Below, in pieces: positions 14,223-20,637 of a stretch of DNA of 20,637 nucleotides. Where the stretch lies: contig JASGFG010000072.1 in assembly GCA_047605605.1 (NCBI GenBank), positions 1 to 20,637 of the forward strand, given 5' to 3'. Source of the DNA: JAATGA01 sp047605605 (GTDB lineage Bacteria; Pseudomonadota; Alphaproteobacteria; Rhodobacterales; Rhodobacteraceae). Positions within the stretch are counted from its first letter, which is position 1; each line of letters begins with the position of its first letter. The position numbers and the translations under genes are program-made. A model generated the notes under the pieces. It ran no database searches, was not told where the DNA came from, and worked only from the letters and a program-made list of their open reading frames with translations.

Positions 14223-14828
14223 TCAGCGCCGGTCCAGCGCGCGCTGCACATGGGCAATCGCGGCCGCGGTCGCCGCCTCGGGCGACAGGGCGGATGTGTC
14301 CAGGATCAGCGCATCTTCCGCCGGTCGCAACGGCGCATCCGCCCGCCCCATGTCGCGCGCGTCCCGTTCACGCACCTCGGCCAGAACCGTGTCGAAGCCC
14401 GCCGCGCCGCCCTCGCCCCCCAGTTCCAGCCAGCGGCGGCGGGCGCGCACTTCGGGGCTGGCGGTCACGAACAGCTTCACCTCGGCCTCGGGGCAGATGA
14501 CCGTGCCGATGTCGCGGCCGTCAAGCACCGCCCCACCTTCGGCGCGCGCAAGGCGCCGCTGAAAGGCCACCAGCGCCGCCCGCACCGCCGGGATCGCCGC
14601 CACGCGCGAGGCCGCCTGCCCGGCCGCCAGCGTGCGCAGATCGTCGCGGGCAAGGTCGGCGGGCGTCAACCGTTCGGCTGCCGCGACGGGATCGCCCCCC
14701 AGGACCCCGACAGCCCGGTAAAGAAGGCCGGTGTCCAGATGGGCAAAGCCGAAGCGGGCGGCCACAGCCCGGCTGATCGTCCCCTTGCCCGCAGCGGCAG
14801 GGCCGTCGATCGCCACGGTAAAGATCAT
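14223..14828 (-). CDS. cmk: Cytidylate kinase
   Basis: A 201-residue cytosolic kinase that phosphorylates CMP and dCMP from ATP for nucleotide recycling. The P-loop is DGPAAAGKGT (8-17), followed by GFAHLDTGLLYRAV, and the CMP-binding signature GRDIGTVICPEA is near the middle, with RARRRW and RERDARDMGRADAPL later. The ATG at 14828 has AAGGAG 7 nt upstream. cmk is often between aroA and rpsA; here neither neighbour is present, and it sits between yebC and tRNA-Gly on the same strand. The 110 nt to the tRNA gene shows no clear terminator. Confidence 0.95.
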   Translation of the reverse strand: MIFTVAIDGPAAAGKGTISRAVAARFGFAHLDTGLLYRAVGVLGGDPVAAAERLTPADLARDDLRTLAAGQAASRVAAIPAVRAALVAFQRRLARAEGGAVLDGRDIGTVICPEAEVKLFVTASPEVRARRRWLELGGEGGAAGFDTVLAEVRERDARDMGRADAPLRPAEDALILDTSALSPEAATAAAIAHVQRALDRR

Positions 14829-14935
14829 AGGGCGGCTCCTTGTTGCGCTGTGCCGCTGAAGGCTTAGCGCGCGCAAGCCGGGGCGTGAAGCCGCATCTCG
14901 GCGGTGCAAACGGCCGGATCAGGCGCGGCAAAGAC

Positions 14936-14960
14936 AAACGGCCCGCGCGATGCGGGCCGT
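14936..14960 (-). terminator. Terminator downstream of yebC
   Basis: Minus-strand ACGGCCCGC (14960-14952), 5-nt loop, GCGGGCCGT (14946-14938), then TTTGTCTTT. A perfect 9-bp stem 23 nt after the yebC stop. Confidence 0.75.
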
Positions 14961-14982
14961 GCGCCTGTGTCCCGGCTGCGCG

Positions 14983-15723
14983 TCACAATTGCGCGGCGAC
15001 ATCCTCGGGCACGTCGAAATTGTGGGTGACGGTCTGCACGTCGTCATCCTCTTCCAGCGTGTCGATCAGCCGCATCAGCTTTTGCGCGGTGTCCAGATCG
15101 ACCTCGGTGGTGGTCTGGGCCTTCCAGATCAGTTTCGTCTCGGTCGATTCGCCCAGGGCCTTTTCCAGCGCCTCGGACACGTCCGACAGGCTTTCGACCG
15201 AGCAATAGATCCAGTGGCCGTCCTCGTCCGATTCCACGTCGTCCGCACCCGCCTCCAGCGCGGCCATCATCACATCGTCGGCCGACCCGGCCGAGGCGGG
15301 ATAGGAAATCTCGCCCACCCGGTCGAACCCATGGGAAACCGAGCCGGTCTGCCCGAGGTTGCCGCCCGATTTGGTGAAATAGCTGCGCACATTCGACGCG
15401 GTGCGGTTCAGGTTGTCGGTCAGCGCCTCGACGATGATGGCGATGCCGTTCGGGCCATAGCCCTCATACCGGATCTCGCTGTAGTCGCCCGCATCGCCCA
15501 TCTGCGATTTCTTGATGGCGCGGTCGATCACGTCCTTGGGCATCGACTGGGCCTTGGCGGCCTTGACGGCCAGACGCAGGCGCGGGTTCTTTTCGGGGTC
15601 GGGGTCGCCCATCTTGGCGGCGACGGTGATTTCCTTGGAAAGCTTCGAGAACATCTTCGACCGCAGGGCGTCCTGCTTGCCCTTGCGGTGCTGGATGTTG
15701 GCCCATTTGGAATGGCCGGCCAT
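14983..15723 (-). CDS. yebC: YebC/PmpR-family protein (DUF28, TACO1-like)
   Basis: A 246-residue protein of the conserved YebC family. Members bind DNA as regulators in some bacteria, and recent work links the family to ribosomes stalled at proline runs; which role applies here cannot be seen from sequence. The N-terminus MAGHSKWANIQHRKGKQD is the family signature, followed by FSKLSKEITVAAKMG, YEGYGPNGIAIIVEALTDN and RSYFTKSGGNLGQTGSVSHGF (given here in part by position, about residues 114-134), and an acidic C-terminal domain. Length is normal. GGAGAAGG lies just before the ATG at 15723. It has its own promoter and terminator, so it is probably monocistronic. Confidence 0.96.
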   Translation of the reverse strand: MAGHSKWANIQHRKGKQDALRSKMFSKLSKEITVAAKMGDPDPEKNPRLRLAVKAAKAQSMPKDVIDRAIKKSQMGDAGDYSEIRYEGYGPNGIAIIVEALTDNLNRTASNVRSYFTKSGGNLGQTGSVSHGFDRVGEISYPASAGSADDVMMAALEAGADDVESDEDGHWIYCSVESLSDVSEALEKALGESTETKLIWKAQTTTEVDLDTAQKLMRLIDTLEEDDDVQTVTHNFDVPEDVAAQL

Positions 15724-15759
15724 GTGACCTTCTCCGATACGTCAATCTGGTGTGCGACG

Positions 15760-15789
15760 CCTATAGCCCAAGCCCCGGCGCACCCGCAA
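15760..15789 (-). promoter_or_regulatory. Candidate yebC promoter
   Basis: Minus-strand TTGCGG (15789-15784), 18-nt spacer, TATAGG (15765-15760); predicted start near 15753, about 30 nt before the ATG. Confidence 0.45.
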
Positions 15790-15794
15790 CCCCG

Positions 15795-16478
15795 TCACGC
15801 GGATGCCGGCGCGCGCCCGACCAGCACCGCGAACCGCCAATGACGAAACGGCGCGTCCACCTGATGAAGCCCGGCCTCAGCAAGCCACAGCAACTGATCC
15901 GGCACGCTGGCGCAAAGGTCATGCTTCATCCGGTCGGCGGCGGCGGCCACCTCGGCCTCACTCACGCCCGCGGCACGGATCTGCGCGTGCCAGAGACGGA
16001 CCTGCCGCGCCTCGGTCTCGGCGTCGGGACCTGCCACCTGCTCGGCATTGATGAACCAGCCGCCGGGCTTCAGCGCCGCCCTGACCCGCGCGAACAGCGC
16101 GCGCTTGTCGGCGTCGGGCAGATGGTGGATCGCCAGGGCCGAGATCACCGCATCCCAGGGGCCTTCGGGCAGGCGTTCGGCCATGTCCTCGACCGAAAAG
16201 CTGATGCCCGGCACCCCCGCCAGCCGCTCGCGTCCCTTTTCCAGCATCGCCTCCGAGGCATCGGACAGATGCACCAGCGCGTCGGGAAATCGCGCCTTGA
16301 CAATGCCCGCGAACAAGCCCGTCCCCGCGCCCAGGTCAAGGATGCGCAGCGGCCCCGGCAATTCGGCCAGCAGTTCCAGCCCGGTGCCATAGAAATCGTC
16401 GAACCGCGGGATCAGCTTGCGCCGCATGGCGTCATAGCTCGCCGCATGGCGGGTGAATGTGGCGGCGGCCTCGGACAT
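15795..16478 (-). CDS. Class I SAM-dependent methyltransferase, substrate unknown
   Basis: A 227-residue cytosolic methyltransferase. The SAM-binding loop is LDLGAGTG (47-54), followed by an acidic end of strand 2 (VHLSDASEAML), then WDAVISALAIHHLPD (motif IV and post-motif) and a LKPGGWF turn, the usual order for class I enzymes. The C-terminus has no domain I recognise. Its ATG overlaps the stop of the Lrp-like gene as TGATG, so both are translated together, though no functional link is evident. Small-molecule methylation is a guess. Confidence 0.88.
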   Translation of the reverse strand: MSEAAATFTRHAASYDAMRRKLIPRFDDFYGTGLELLAELPGPLRILDLGAGTGLFAGIVKARFPDALVHLSDASEAMLEKGRERLAGVPGISFSVEDMAERLPEGPWDAVISALAIHHLPDADKRALFARVRAALKPGGWFINAEQVAGPDAETEARQVRLWHAQIRAAGVSEAEVAAAADRMKHDLCASVPDQLLWLAEAGLHQVDAPFRHWRFAVLVGRAPASA

Positions 16479-16714
16479 CAGAACGCCCGGAAGGTCATGG
16501 TCGTCAGCGTGCGGACGATATGGGGAATGTCGAACAGCTTTTCCGACAGGTAATGCCCCACGTCCCGGTCGTCGGGGATATAGACCTTGGCCATCAGGTC
16601 GAAATCGCCGCTGGTGGAATAAAGCTCGCTGACGACCTCGCGGTCCCAGATGGCATCGGCAACCTCATAGGTCTTGCCGGGGGTGCAGCGGAACTGGACG
16701 AAGACAAGGGCCAT
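16478..16714 (-). CDS. Stand-alone Lrp/AsnC ligand-binding (RAM) domain protein
   Basis: A 78-residue protein equal to only the C-terminal RAM domain of Lrp/AsnC regulators: MALVFVQFRCTPGKTYEVAD with strand-helix-strand, then STSGDFDLMAKVYIPD and IPHIVRTLTTMTFRAF, the typical effector-binding fold. There is no DNA-binding helix-turn-helix. The ATG at 16714 has GGAG 9 nt upstream; a longer in-frame start would run through the hairpin repeat. Such short proteins are known in proteobacteria and may form oligomers that bind amino acids or associate with full-length Lrp proteins; here the partner is unknown. It overlaps the methyltransferase start by 1 nt. Confidence 0.88.
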   Translation of the reverse strand: MALVFVQFRCTPGKTYEVADAIWDREVVSELYSTSGDFDLMAKVYIPDDRDVGHYLSEKLFDIPHIVRTLTTMTFRAF

Positions 16715-16768
16715 GGCGCGAACTCCGGGTTTTTCCCGACCATAGGGCGCGGGGGGGCGGAAGGGAAG

Positions 16769-16866
16769 AAGGGGGGCGCTGCCCCCCTCGGGCTTCGCCC
16801 CGACCCCCCGGAGTATTTCCGAAAGGGAAAATCCGGACAGGGCTTTCCCTTTTCCAAATACTCCCG
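16769..16866. repeat. Hairpin repeat cluster with paired GGAGTATTT arms (copy 2)
   Basis: Three structures in a row: GGGGGGC-GCT-GCCCCCC (16771-16787), TCGGGC-TTC-GCCCCGA (16788-16803), and an imperfect inverted repeat whose arms begin GGAGTATTT (16810-16818) and end AAATACTCC (16856-16864), with AAAGGGAAA inside each arm. Related to the element at 3583-3663. It lies downstream of the helicase gene and before the Lrp-like gene, so it may also act in termination. Confidence 0.7.
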
Positions 16867-16939
16867 CCGGAGGCATTGCCCGAGCCGGTTGGCGCGGCAC
16901 GCGCCAGAGGCGAGACAAAAGGCTTGCGCCGCAGGCGCG

Positions 16940-18469
16940 CTATTCCGCTTCGGGTGCGGTCAGGGTCAGCGCGGACGGCGCCGGGCGCAGATCGGCAACC
17001 GACAGCGGCGCGCGCGGGCGGGCAAGACTGGCGCGCACCACCCAGTGCAGGCGCTTTTCCGCGCGGGTGATCGCCACATAGGCGAGGCGTTTCCACAGCG
17101 GCAGCCCCGCCTCGCTGCGGTTTGAGGCGGCGGCGGCATAGATGTCGGGGGCGAAGACCTGCACCTCTTCCCACTGCGAGCCTTGCGCCTTGTGGATCGT
17201 CACCGCCGCGCCGTGCAGGAAGGCCGCGCCCATGGTGGCGGCGGCGGGGATGAAGGGTTCCTCCTCGCCCGGCTTTTCGATCTTGATGATCGAGGCGGCG
17301 GACAGCTGCGGGTCCTCGGCGCCGATCACATGCAGGCGGGCGAAACCGGACCGCGTGCCGGGGCCGAGGTAGATCACCTGCGCGCCCTTGATCAGCCCCC
17401 GCGCCTCCAGATCAATGCGTTTCTTGCGGTGCTTCAGCGGCAGCTCGATCCCGTCGCAGATCAGGGGTTCCCCCGGCAGCATCTGATCCTCGGGCGCGCC
17501 GTGGACCGAGCGGAAGGCGTTGATCAGCCGGATCCGCGTCTGGTTGCGCCAGACCAGCACCGGGCTGCGCGCCATCAGGTCGGCATCCACCCGTTCGGCC
17601 CAGAGCACGCGGTCGTCGCGGCGGGCGGCGGCGCGGATCATGTCCTCGAACGCCTCGAAGGTCAGGGCGTCGTCGCCAAGCGCATGGGCCAGGTCGAGGA
17701 TCGGGTTGTCCTGCGTCTGGCGGTGGATACGGTGCAGGATCAGCTTGCGGCTGTCGCCCATCTTGTCGAAGACCATCTCGCCCGACTGGCCCACCGGGGC
17801 CAGCTGTGCCGGGTCGCCGAACAGCACCAGCGTCGGAAAGATCTCGCGCAGGTCGTCGAACTGGCGTTCGTCCAGCATCGAGCTTTCGTCGATGAAGCCC
17901 ACGTCCAGCGGTTCATCCCGGCGTTTCCAGCCGGTGATGAAATCCGACCCCCGCAGCCCCGCAGCCGCCAGCGCGCCGGGGATCGAGGCGACGGTCTGGT
18001 AGAACGCATGTGCCCGGTCCAGCGCCTGATCGGTCAGCCCCTCGACCACCGGGCGCTCGCCCTGCCCGGCCAGCCATTCGGCGATCTTTTCATACTGCGG
18101 GTCGTAGACCGGAGTATAAAGGATGCGGTGGATCGTGGTCGCCGGCACCCCGCGCAGGCGCAGGACGGACGCCGCCTTGTTGGTGGGGGCCAGCACCGCC
18201 AGCGTCCGGCGGTCCTTGCGGCGCTTGCCCTCCCAGTCGCCGGAGACGACATCGACCCCGGCTTCGGTCAGCGCCCCGGTCAGCCCGGCCAGCAGCATCG
18301 TCTTGCCCGACCCGGCCTTGCCGATCACCGCGAGGACCGAGCTTTTGCCCTCGGCCCGCGGGGTCAGCGCGCCGTCGTCAAGGTCGATGCCCATCGACAG
18401 AAGCTCGGCCGAAACGCGGTCGAAGGCCTCGGCCTGGTCGTCGGAAAGGGCGGGAAGGGTCGTCAGCAT
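16940..18469 (-). CDS. SF1B DNA helicase, RecD/Dda-like
   Basis: A 509-residue ATP-dependent DNA helicase. Motifs in order: Q-like LSDDQAEAF (8-16), Walker A GKAGSGKT (50-57), motif Ia LAPTNKAA (93-100), Walker B FIDESSML (192-199), motif III FGDPAQLAPVGQ (217-228), a motif IV region around VLVWRNQTR, motif V TIHKAQGSQWEEV (424-436) and motif VI YVAITRAEKRL (464-474). This order and the UvrD_C_2-like end match RecD2/Dda relatives, 5'-to-3' helicases in repair or replication. The long RecD2 N-terminus is absent, so it is a short form and not the RecD of RecBCD; no recB or recC is nearby. The ATG at 18469 has no clear ribosome site; an inverted repeat lies immediately upstream. Confidence 0.92.
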   Translation of the reverse strand: MLTTLPALSDDQAEAFDRVSAELLSMGIDLDDGALTPRAEGKSSVLAVIGKAGSGKTMLLAGLTGALTEAGVDVVSGDWEGKRRKDRRTLAVLAPTNKAASVLRLRGVPATTIHRILYTPVYDPQYEKIAEWLAGQGERPVVEGLTDQALDRAHAFYQTVASIPGALAAAGLRGSDFITGWKRRDEPLDVGFIDESSMLDERQFDDLREIFPTLVLFGDPAQLAPVGQSGEMVFDKMGDSRKLILHRIHRQTQDNPILDLAHALGDDALTFEAFEDMIRAAARRDDRVLWAERVDADLMARSPVLVWRNQTRIRLINAFRSVHGAPEDQMLPGEPLICDGIELPLKHRKKRIDLEARGLIKGAQVIYLGPGTRSGFARLHVIGAEDPQLSAASIIKIEKPGEEEPFIPAAATMGAAFLHGAAVTIHKAQGSQWEEVQVFAPDIYAAAASNRSEAGLPLWKRLAYVAITRAEKRLHWVVRASLARPRAPLSVADLRPAPSALTLTAPEAE

Positions 18470-18470
18470 G

Positions 18471-18494
18471 GCGCGACCATAGGCGAGGTCGCGC
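18471..18494. repeat. 8-bp inverted repeat just upstream of the helicase gene
   Basis: GCGCGACC (18471-18478) and GGTCGCGC (18487-18494) with an 8-nt spacer, directly before the ATG. In RNA it would form a hairpin over the initiation region; it could also be an operator. Confidence 0.4.
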
Positions 18495-18560
18495 GCGAGG
18501 GCCAGAATGGATCAACGCCATCCGGCGCGCGTGCCCTGCGGCCGGTCGTCCGGGAGGGCA

Positions 18561-18640
18561 TCTGGATCAGCGGAAAGGGGGAAAGGCAGGGATGGCCGGG
18601 GCGTTTCCCCCCTTGCCGCCCTGCCGGCCGGCGTTTCCCG
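18561..18640 (-). terminator. Possible terminator after the 64-residue protein gene
   Basis: On the minus strand GGCAGGG and CCCTGCC pair around a smaller GGGG(G)AAACGCCCC hairpin and are followed by TTTCCCCCTTT. GC-rich with an impure T-run, so weak. The rest of the gap to the helicase gene shows nothing else. Confidence 0.35.
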
Positions 18641-18642
18641 TT

Positions 18643-18837
18643 TCAGTGGACTGGGCGGCCCTTTCCCTCCGGGGGCGGATCGGCGCGACCGCCGATCTCG
18701 GCCTCGGCGACGGCCAGCGCCTCTTCGGTCTTGGCGACCAGCCCCGTCAGCCCGTTCTTCGCGGCATAGGACCGCAAATCCTCAAGCACGTCGAAAATCC
18801 ATTCATGCCCCATCGTCACGCCAGCCGTTCCGTCCAT
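18643..18837 (-). CDS. Small conserved protein of unknown function
   Basis: About 64 residues from the ATG at 18837, which has AGAGG 6 nt upstream; ATGs at 18840 and 18813 (MGHEWIFDVLEDL) are alternatives. The core HEWIFDVLEDLRSYAAKNG followed by LVAKTEEALAVAEAEI predicts two amphipathic helices joined by a short loop, with a proline- and glycine-rich charged tail. No cysteines, membrane segment or catalytic motif. The sequence type looks familiar as a small hypothetical protein of Rhodobacteraceae, but I know no function. It lies alone between the helicase gene and ccr on the same strand. Confidence 0.72.
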   Translation of the reverse strand: MDGTAGVTMGHEWIFDVLEDLRSYAAKNGLTGLVAKTEEALAVAEAEIGGRADPPPEGKGRPVH

Positions 18838-18910
18838 CATGCGCCTCTGTGCCGCTTCATAGCACGATCGGCGCATTTTGCTGCCATTCCGTTACCGCCG
18901 CCCCGGTGGC

Positions 18911-18949
18911 AAAGAAAAACGCCGCCGCGACACGGGGGACGCGACGGCG
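18911..18949 (-). terminator. Intrinsic terminator of ccr
   Basis: Minus-strand CGCCGTCGCG (18949-18940), 10-nt loop, CGCGGCGGCG (18929-18920; one G-T pair), then TTTTTCTTT. It lies 26 nt after the ccr stop. Confidence 0.9.
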
Positions 18950-18974
18950 GATCATGGCGCGGCAGGGCTGGCGG

Positions 18975-20267
18975 TCAGGCCGTTGGCCCGGCCTCCAGCA
19001 CGTCGGCCAAGGTGCGCAGCCCGATGCGCGGCGACTGGACAAGAACCGCCATGTTGCCGGGTTTATGCTGGTTCTTCAGCATCTTGCTATGGGCCTGCGG
19101 GATTTCGGCCCAGGAAAACACCTCGGACATGCAGGGGTCGATCCGGCGTTCGCACATCAGCTTGTTCGCCGCCGCCGCCTGTTTCAGATGGGCGAAATGG
19201 CTGCCCTGAAGACGCTTCTGGTGCATCCACATATAGCGCACGTCGAAGGTGCAGTTGAAGCCCGAGGTCCCGGCGCAGATCACCACCATGCCGCCCTTCT
19301 TGACCACCAGCGAGGAGACGGGGAAGGTCGCCTCGCCCGGATGTTCAAACACCATGTCGACGTTCACGCCCTTGCCGGTGATGTCCCAGATCGCCTTGCC
19401 GAACTTGCGCGCCTCTTTCAGCCAGTCGTTGTATTCGGGGCTGTTGACCTTGGGCAGTTGGCCCCAACATTTGAACTCGTTGCGGTTGATCACGCCCTTG
19501 GCGCCCAGCGACATAACGAAATCGCGCTTCGATTCGTCCGAGATCACCCCGATCGCATTCGCGCCCGCCGTATTGATCAGCTGGATCGCGAACGACCCCA
19601 GCCCGCCCGACGCGCCCCAGACCAGCACGTTCTGCCCCGGTTGCAGGTCATGCGGCGGGTGGCCGAACAGCATCCGGTAGGCGGTGGCCAGCGTCAGCGT
19701 GTAGCAGGCCGATTCCTCCCACGTCAGATGTTTCGGCCGCGGCATCAGCTGCTGCGCCTGCACGCGGGTGAACTGCGCGAAACTGCCGTCGGGCGTCTCA
19801 TAGCCCCAGATCCGCTGGCTGGGGGAAAACATCGGATCGCCGCCGTTGCATTCCTCGTCGTCGCCGTCGTCCTGGTTGCAGTGGATCACCACCTCGTCCC
19901 CGACCTTCCAGCGTTTCACCTTGTCGCCCACGGCCCAGACGATGCCCGAGGCATCGGAGCCTGCGATGTGATAGGGCTGCTTGTGGCCGTCGAAGGGGCT
20001 GATCGGCACGCCCAGGCCCGCCCAGACGCCGTTGTAGTTGACGCCCGCCGCCATCACCAGCACCAGCACCTCGTGGCTGTCGATCTTCCAGGTGTCGACC
20101 ACCTCGACCTGAAAGGACTTGTCGGGCTCGCCATGGCGTTCGCGGCGGATGGCCCAAGCATACATCTGTTTCGGCACATGGCCGAGGGGCGGCATCTCGC
20201 CGATTTCATACAGATCCTTGATCGGCGCGTCATAGGTGACGGTATCGGGGTTCGTGTCCAAGGCCAT
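18975..20267 (-). CDS. ccr: Crotonyl-CoA carboxylase/reductase
   Basis: A 430-residue medium-chain reductase that converts crotonyl-CoA, CO2 and NADPH to ethylmalonyl-CoA, the key step of the ethylmalonyl-CoA pathway for acetate and C2 assimilation. Length equals the Rhodobacter enzyme. Visible features: N-terminal MALDTNPDTVTYDAPIKDLY, substrate region VNYNGVWAGLGVP and HIAGSDASG, the Ccr-typical acidic insert NQDDGDDEECNGGDPMF (131-147), the NADPH motif VWGASGGLGSFAIQL (216-230), and the C-terminal RYMWMHQKRLQGSHFAHLKQ. The acidic insert and length separate it from ordinary quinone reductases. The ATG at 20267 has GGAGAGGG upstream. It stands alone between its promoter region and a terminator; other pathway genes (ecm, mcd, meaA) are not in the window. 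Confidence 0.97.
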   Translation of the reverse strand: MALDTNPDTVTYDAPIKDLYEIGEMPPLGHVPKQMYAWAIRRERHGEPDKSFQVEVVDTWKIDSHEVLVLVMAAGVNYNGVWAGLGVPISPFDGHKQPYHIAGSDASGIVWAVGDKVKRWKVGDEVVIHCNQDDGDDEECNGGDPMFSPSQRIWGYETPDGSFAQFTRVQAQQLMPRPKHLTWEESACYTLTLATAYRMLFGHPPHDLQPGQNVLVWGASGGLGSFAIQLINTAGANAIGVISDESKRDFVMSLGAKGVINRNEFKCWGQLPKVNSPEYNDWLKEARKFGKAIWDITGKGVNVDMVFEHPGEATFPVSSLVVKKGGMVVICAGTSGFNCTFDVRYMWMHQKRLQGSHFAHLKQAAAANKLMCERRIDPCMSEVFSWAEIPQAHSKMLKNQHKPGNMAVLVQSPRIGLRTLADVLEAGPTA

Positions 20268-20320
20268 GGCCCTCTCCATATTCGCGTGCCGCACCGCAGA
20301 ATCGCGGCGGTGATGGGCAA

Positions 20321-20359
20321 GGGATAAAATCCGATACGCAACATTGCAACAACAATTGC
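20321..20359 (-). promoter_or_regulatory. ccr upstream control region with TTGCAA / GCAA-N6-TTGC motif
   Basis: The AT-rich stretch holds GCAACAACAATTGC (about 20346-20359) and the palindrome TTGCAA (20344-20349). TTGCAA can also be read as a -35 with TATCCC 17 nt on (20326-20321), a weak promoter. ccr in Paracoccus is known to be controlled by RamB, a ScfR-family regulator, and related regulators bind TTTGCAAA-like sites; that link is inferred. Confidence 0.35.
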
Positions 20360-20374
20360 CGCCTGATTGTAATT

Positions 20375-20637
20375 TTATGTCCGCCGCGACGCGGCATCGG
20401 CGAGTTCCAGCCGCTGCACCACGGGTGCCGCATAAAAGCCGATCAGATCGGCGCTGCCTTGCGTCGGCCGCAGGTCCGCGCCGACGATCCCCCGCGCGAC
20501 CAGCGGGGCCAGCCCCTCGTCCAGCGTGGGGCCGATCCCGGCCGGCGACAGCTTCAGGATCGCCCCCGCGCCTTCCAGCCGGTCGGCCAGCCGGGCCACC
20601 TCGGCCGCCAGGGCCTCGCGGTCCGCGGGCCGGGCGG
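20375..20637 (-). CDS. C-terminal end of a gene running off the window (possibly an acyltransferase)
   Basis: The frame is open from the window edge to a TAA at 20375-20377, giving the last 86 or so residues. Reading ADREALAAEVARLADRLEGA, then ILKLSPAGIGPTLDEGLAPL, and ending FYAAPVVQRLELADAASRRT, it is a helical, non-membrane C-terminus. The pattern faintly resembles the end of glycerol-phosphate acyltransferase-like proteins, but with most of the gene missing I give no firm function. It is upstream of ccr on the same strand, 107 nt away, with no clear terminator between. Confidence 0.6.
   Translation of the reverse strand, partial: ARPADREALAAEVARLADRLEGAGAILKLSPAGIGPTLDEGLAPLVARGIVGADLRPTQGSADLIGFYAAPVVQRLELADAASRRT

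Noticed and set aside
17183..18769. A 528-codon plus-strand frame opposite the helicase gene
   Set aside because: The minus strand has all SF1 helicase motifs in order; the plus frame has none.
18507..20327. A 606-codon plus-strand frame opposite ccr
   Set aside because: It is antisense to ccr and crosses the ccr terminator; no motif found.
1..20637. CRISPR array, rRNA, intact insertion sequence or a full type VI secretion cluster
   Set aside because: No regularly spaced repeats, no rRNA sequence, no intact transposase and no VgrG, Hcp, TssB/C or ClpV sequence was found on either strand.

Overview
The window looks like a chromosomal segment of a GC-rich alphaproteobacterium of the Rhodobacteraceae (Paracoccus/Rhodobacter-like). 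The signs are the start of a gene transfer agent (GTA) packaging cluster (terS-terL), a 430-residue crotonyl-CoA carboxylase/reductase (ccr), a fabF-mltG pair, a stand-alone Lrp/AsnC ligand-binding protein, and hairpin-rich intergenic repeats with a GTATTT core. The genus call is inference; no rRNA is present.

Layout, left to right. (1) 1-1762, minus strand: GTA large and small terminase genes. Upstream lies a leader holding a TTGACT-N17-TATAGA promoter, an intrinsic-terminator hairpin and a 34-codon ORF that ends in an ATGA overlap with terS. (2) 1815-3450, minus: a two-gene operon with its own promoter. It encodes a PAAR spike protein fused to an HExxH metalloprotease domain (M91/NleD-like) and a signal-peptide-bearing protein that is a candidate immunity partner. 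(3) 3676-6177, minus: fabF-mltG, behind a hairpin repeat. (4) 6223-11399, plus: a TetR repressor with an obvious operator, then a periplasmic adaptor and an RND pump in one operon, divergent from fabF. (5) 11493-12692, plus: fabG and acpP, ending in a strong terminator. (6) 12693-14038: a decayed stretch with an RNase HI-like remnant, a truncated phage-type integrase and repeat boxes, abutting tRNA-Gly(UCC). This looks like the scar of an integrated element. (7) 14223-16714, minus: cmk; yebC; and an Lrp-like gene overlapping a methyltransferase gene. (8) 16769-18840, minus: a hairpin repeat cluster, a RecD/Dda-type helicase and a small conserved protein. (9) 18911-20637, minus: ccr with terminator and upstream control region, then the 3' end of another gene running off the window.

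How the genes relate: fabG, acpP, fabF and mltG normally form one cluster in related bacteria. Here they are split onto opposite strands around a TetR-controlled efflux operon. The most unusual content is the PAAR-metalloprotease/partner pair directly beside the GTA cluster, the GTA leader architecture, and the integrase/RNase H scar at the tRNA gene.
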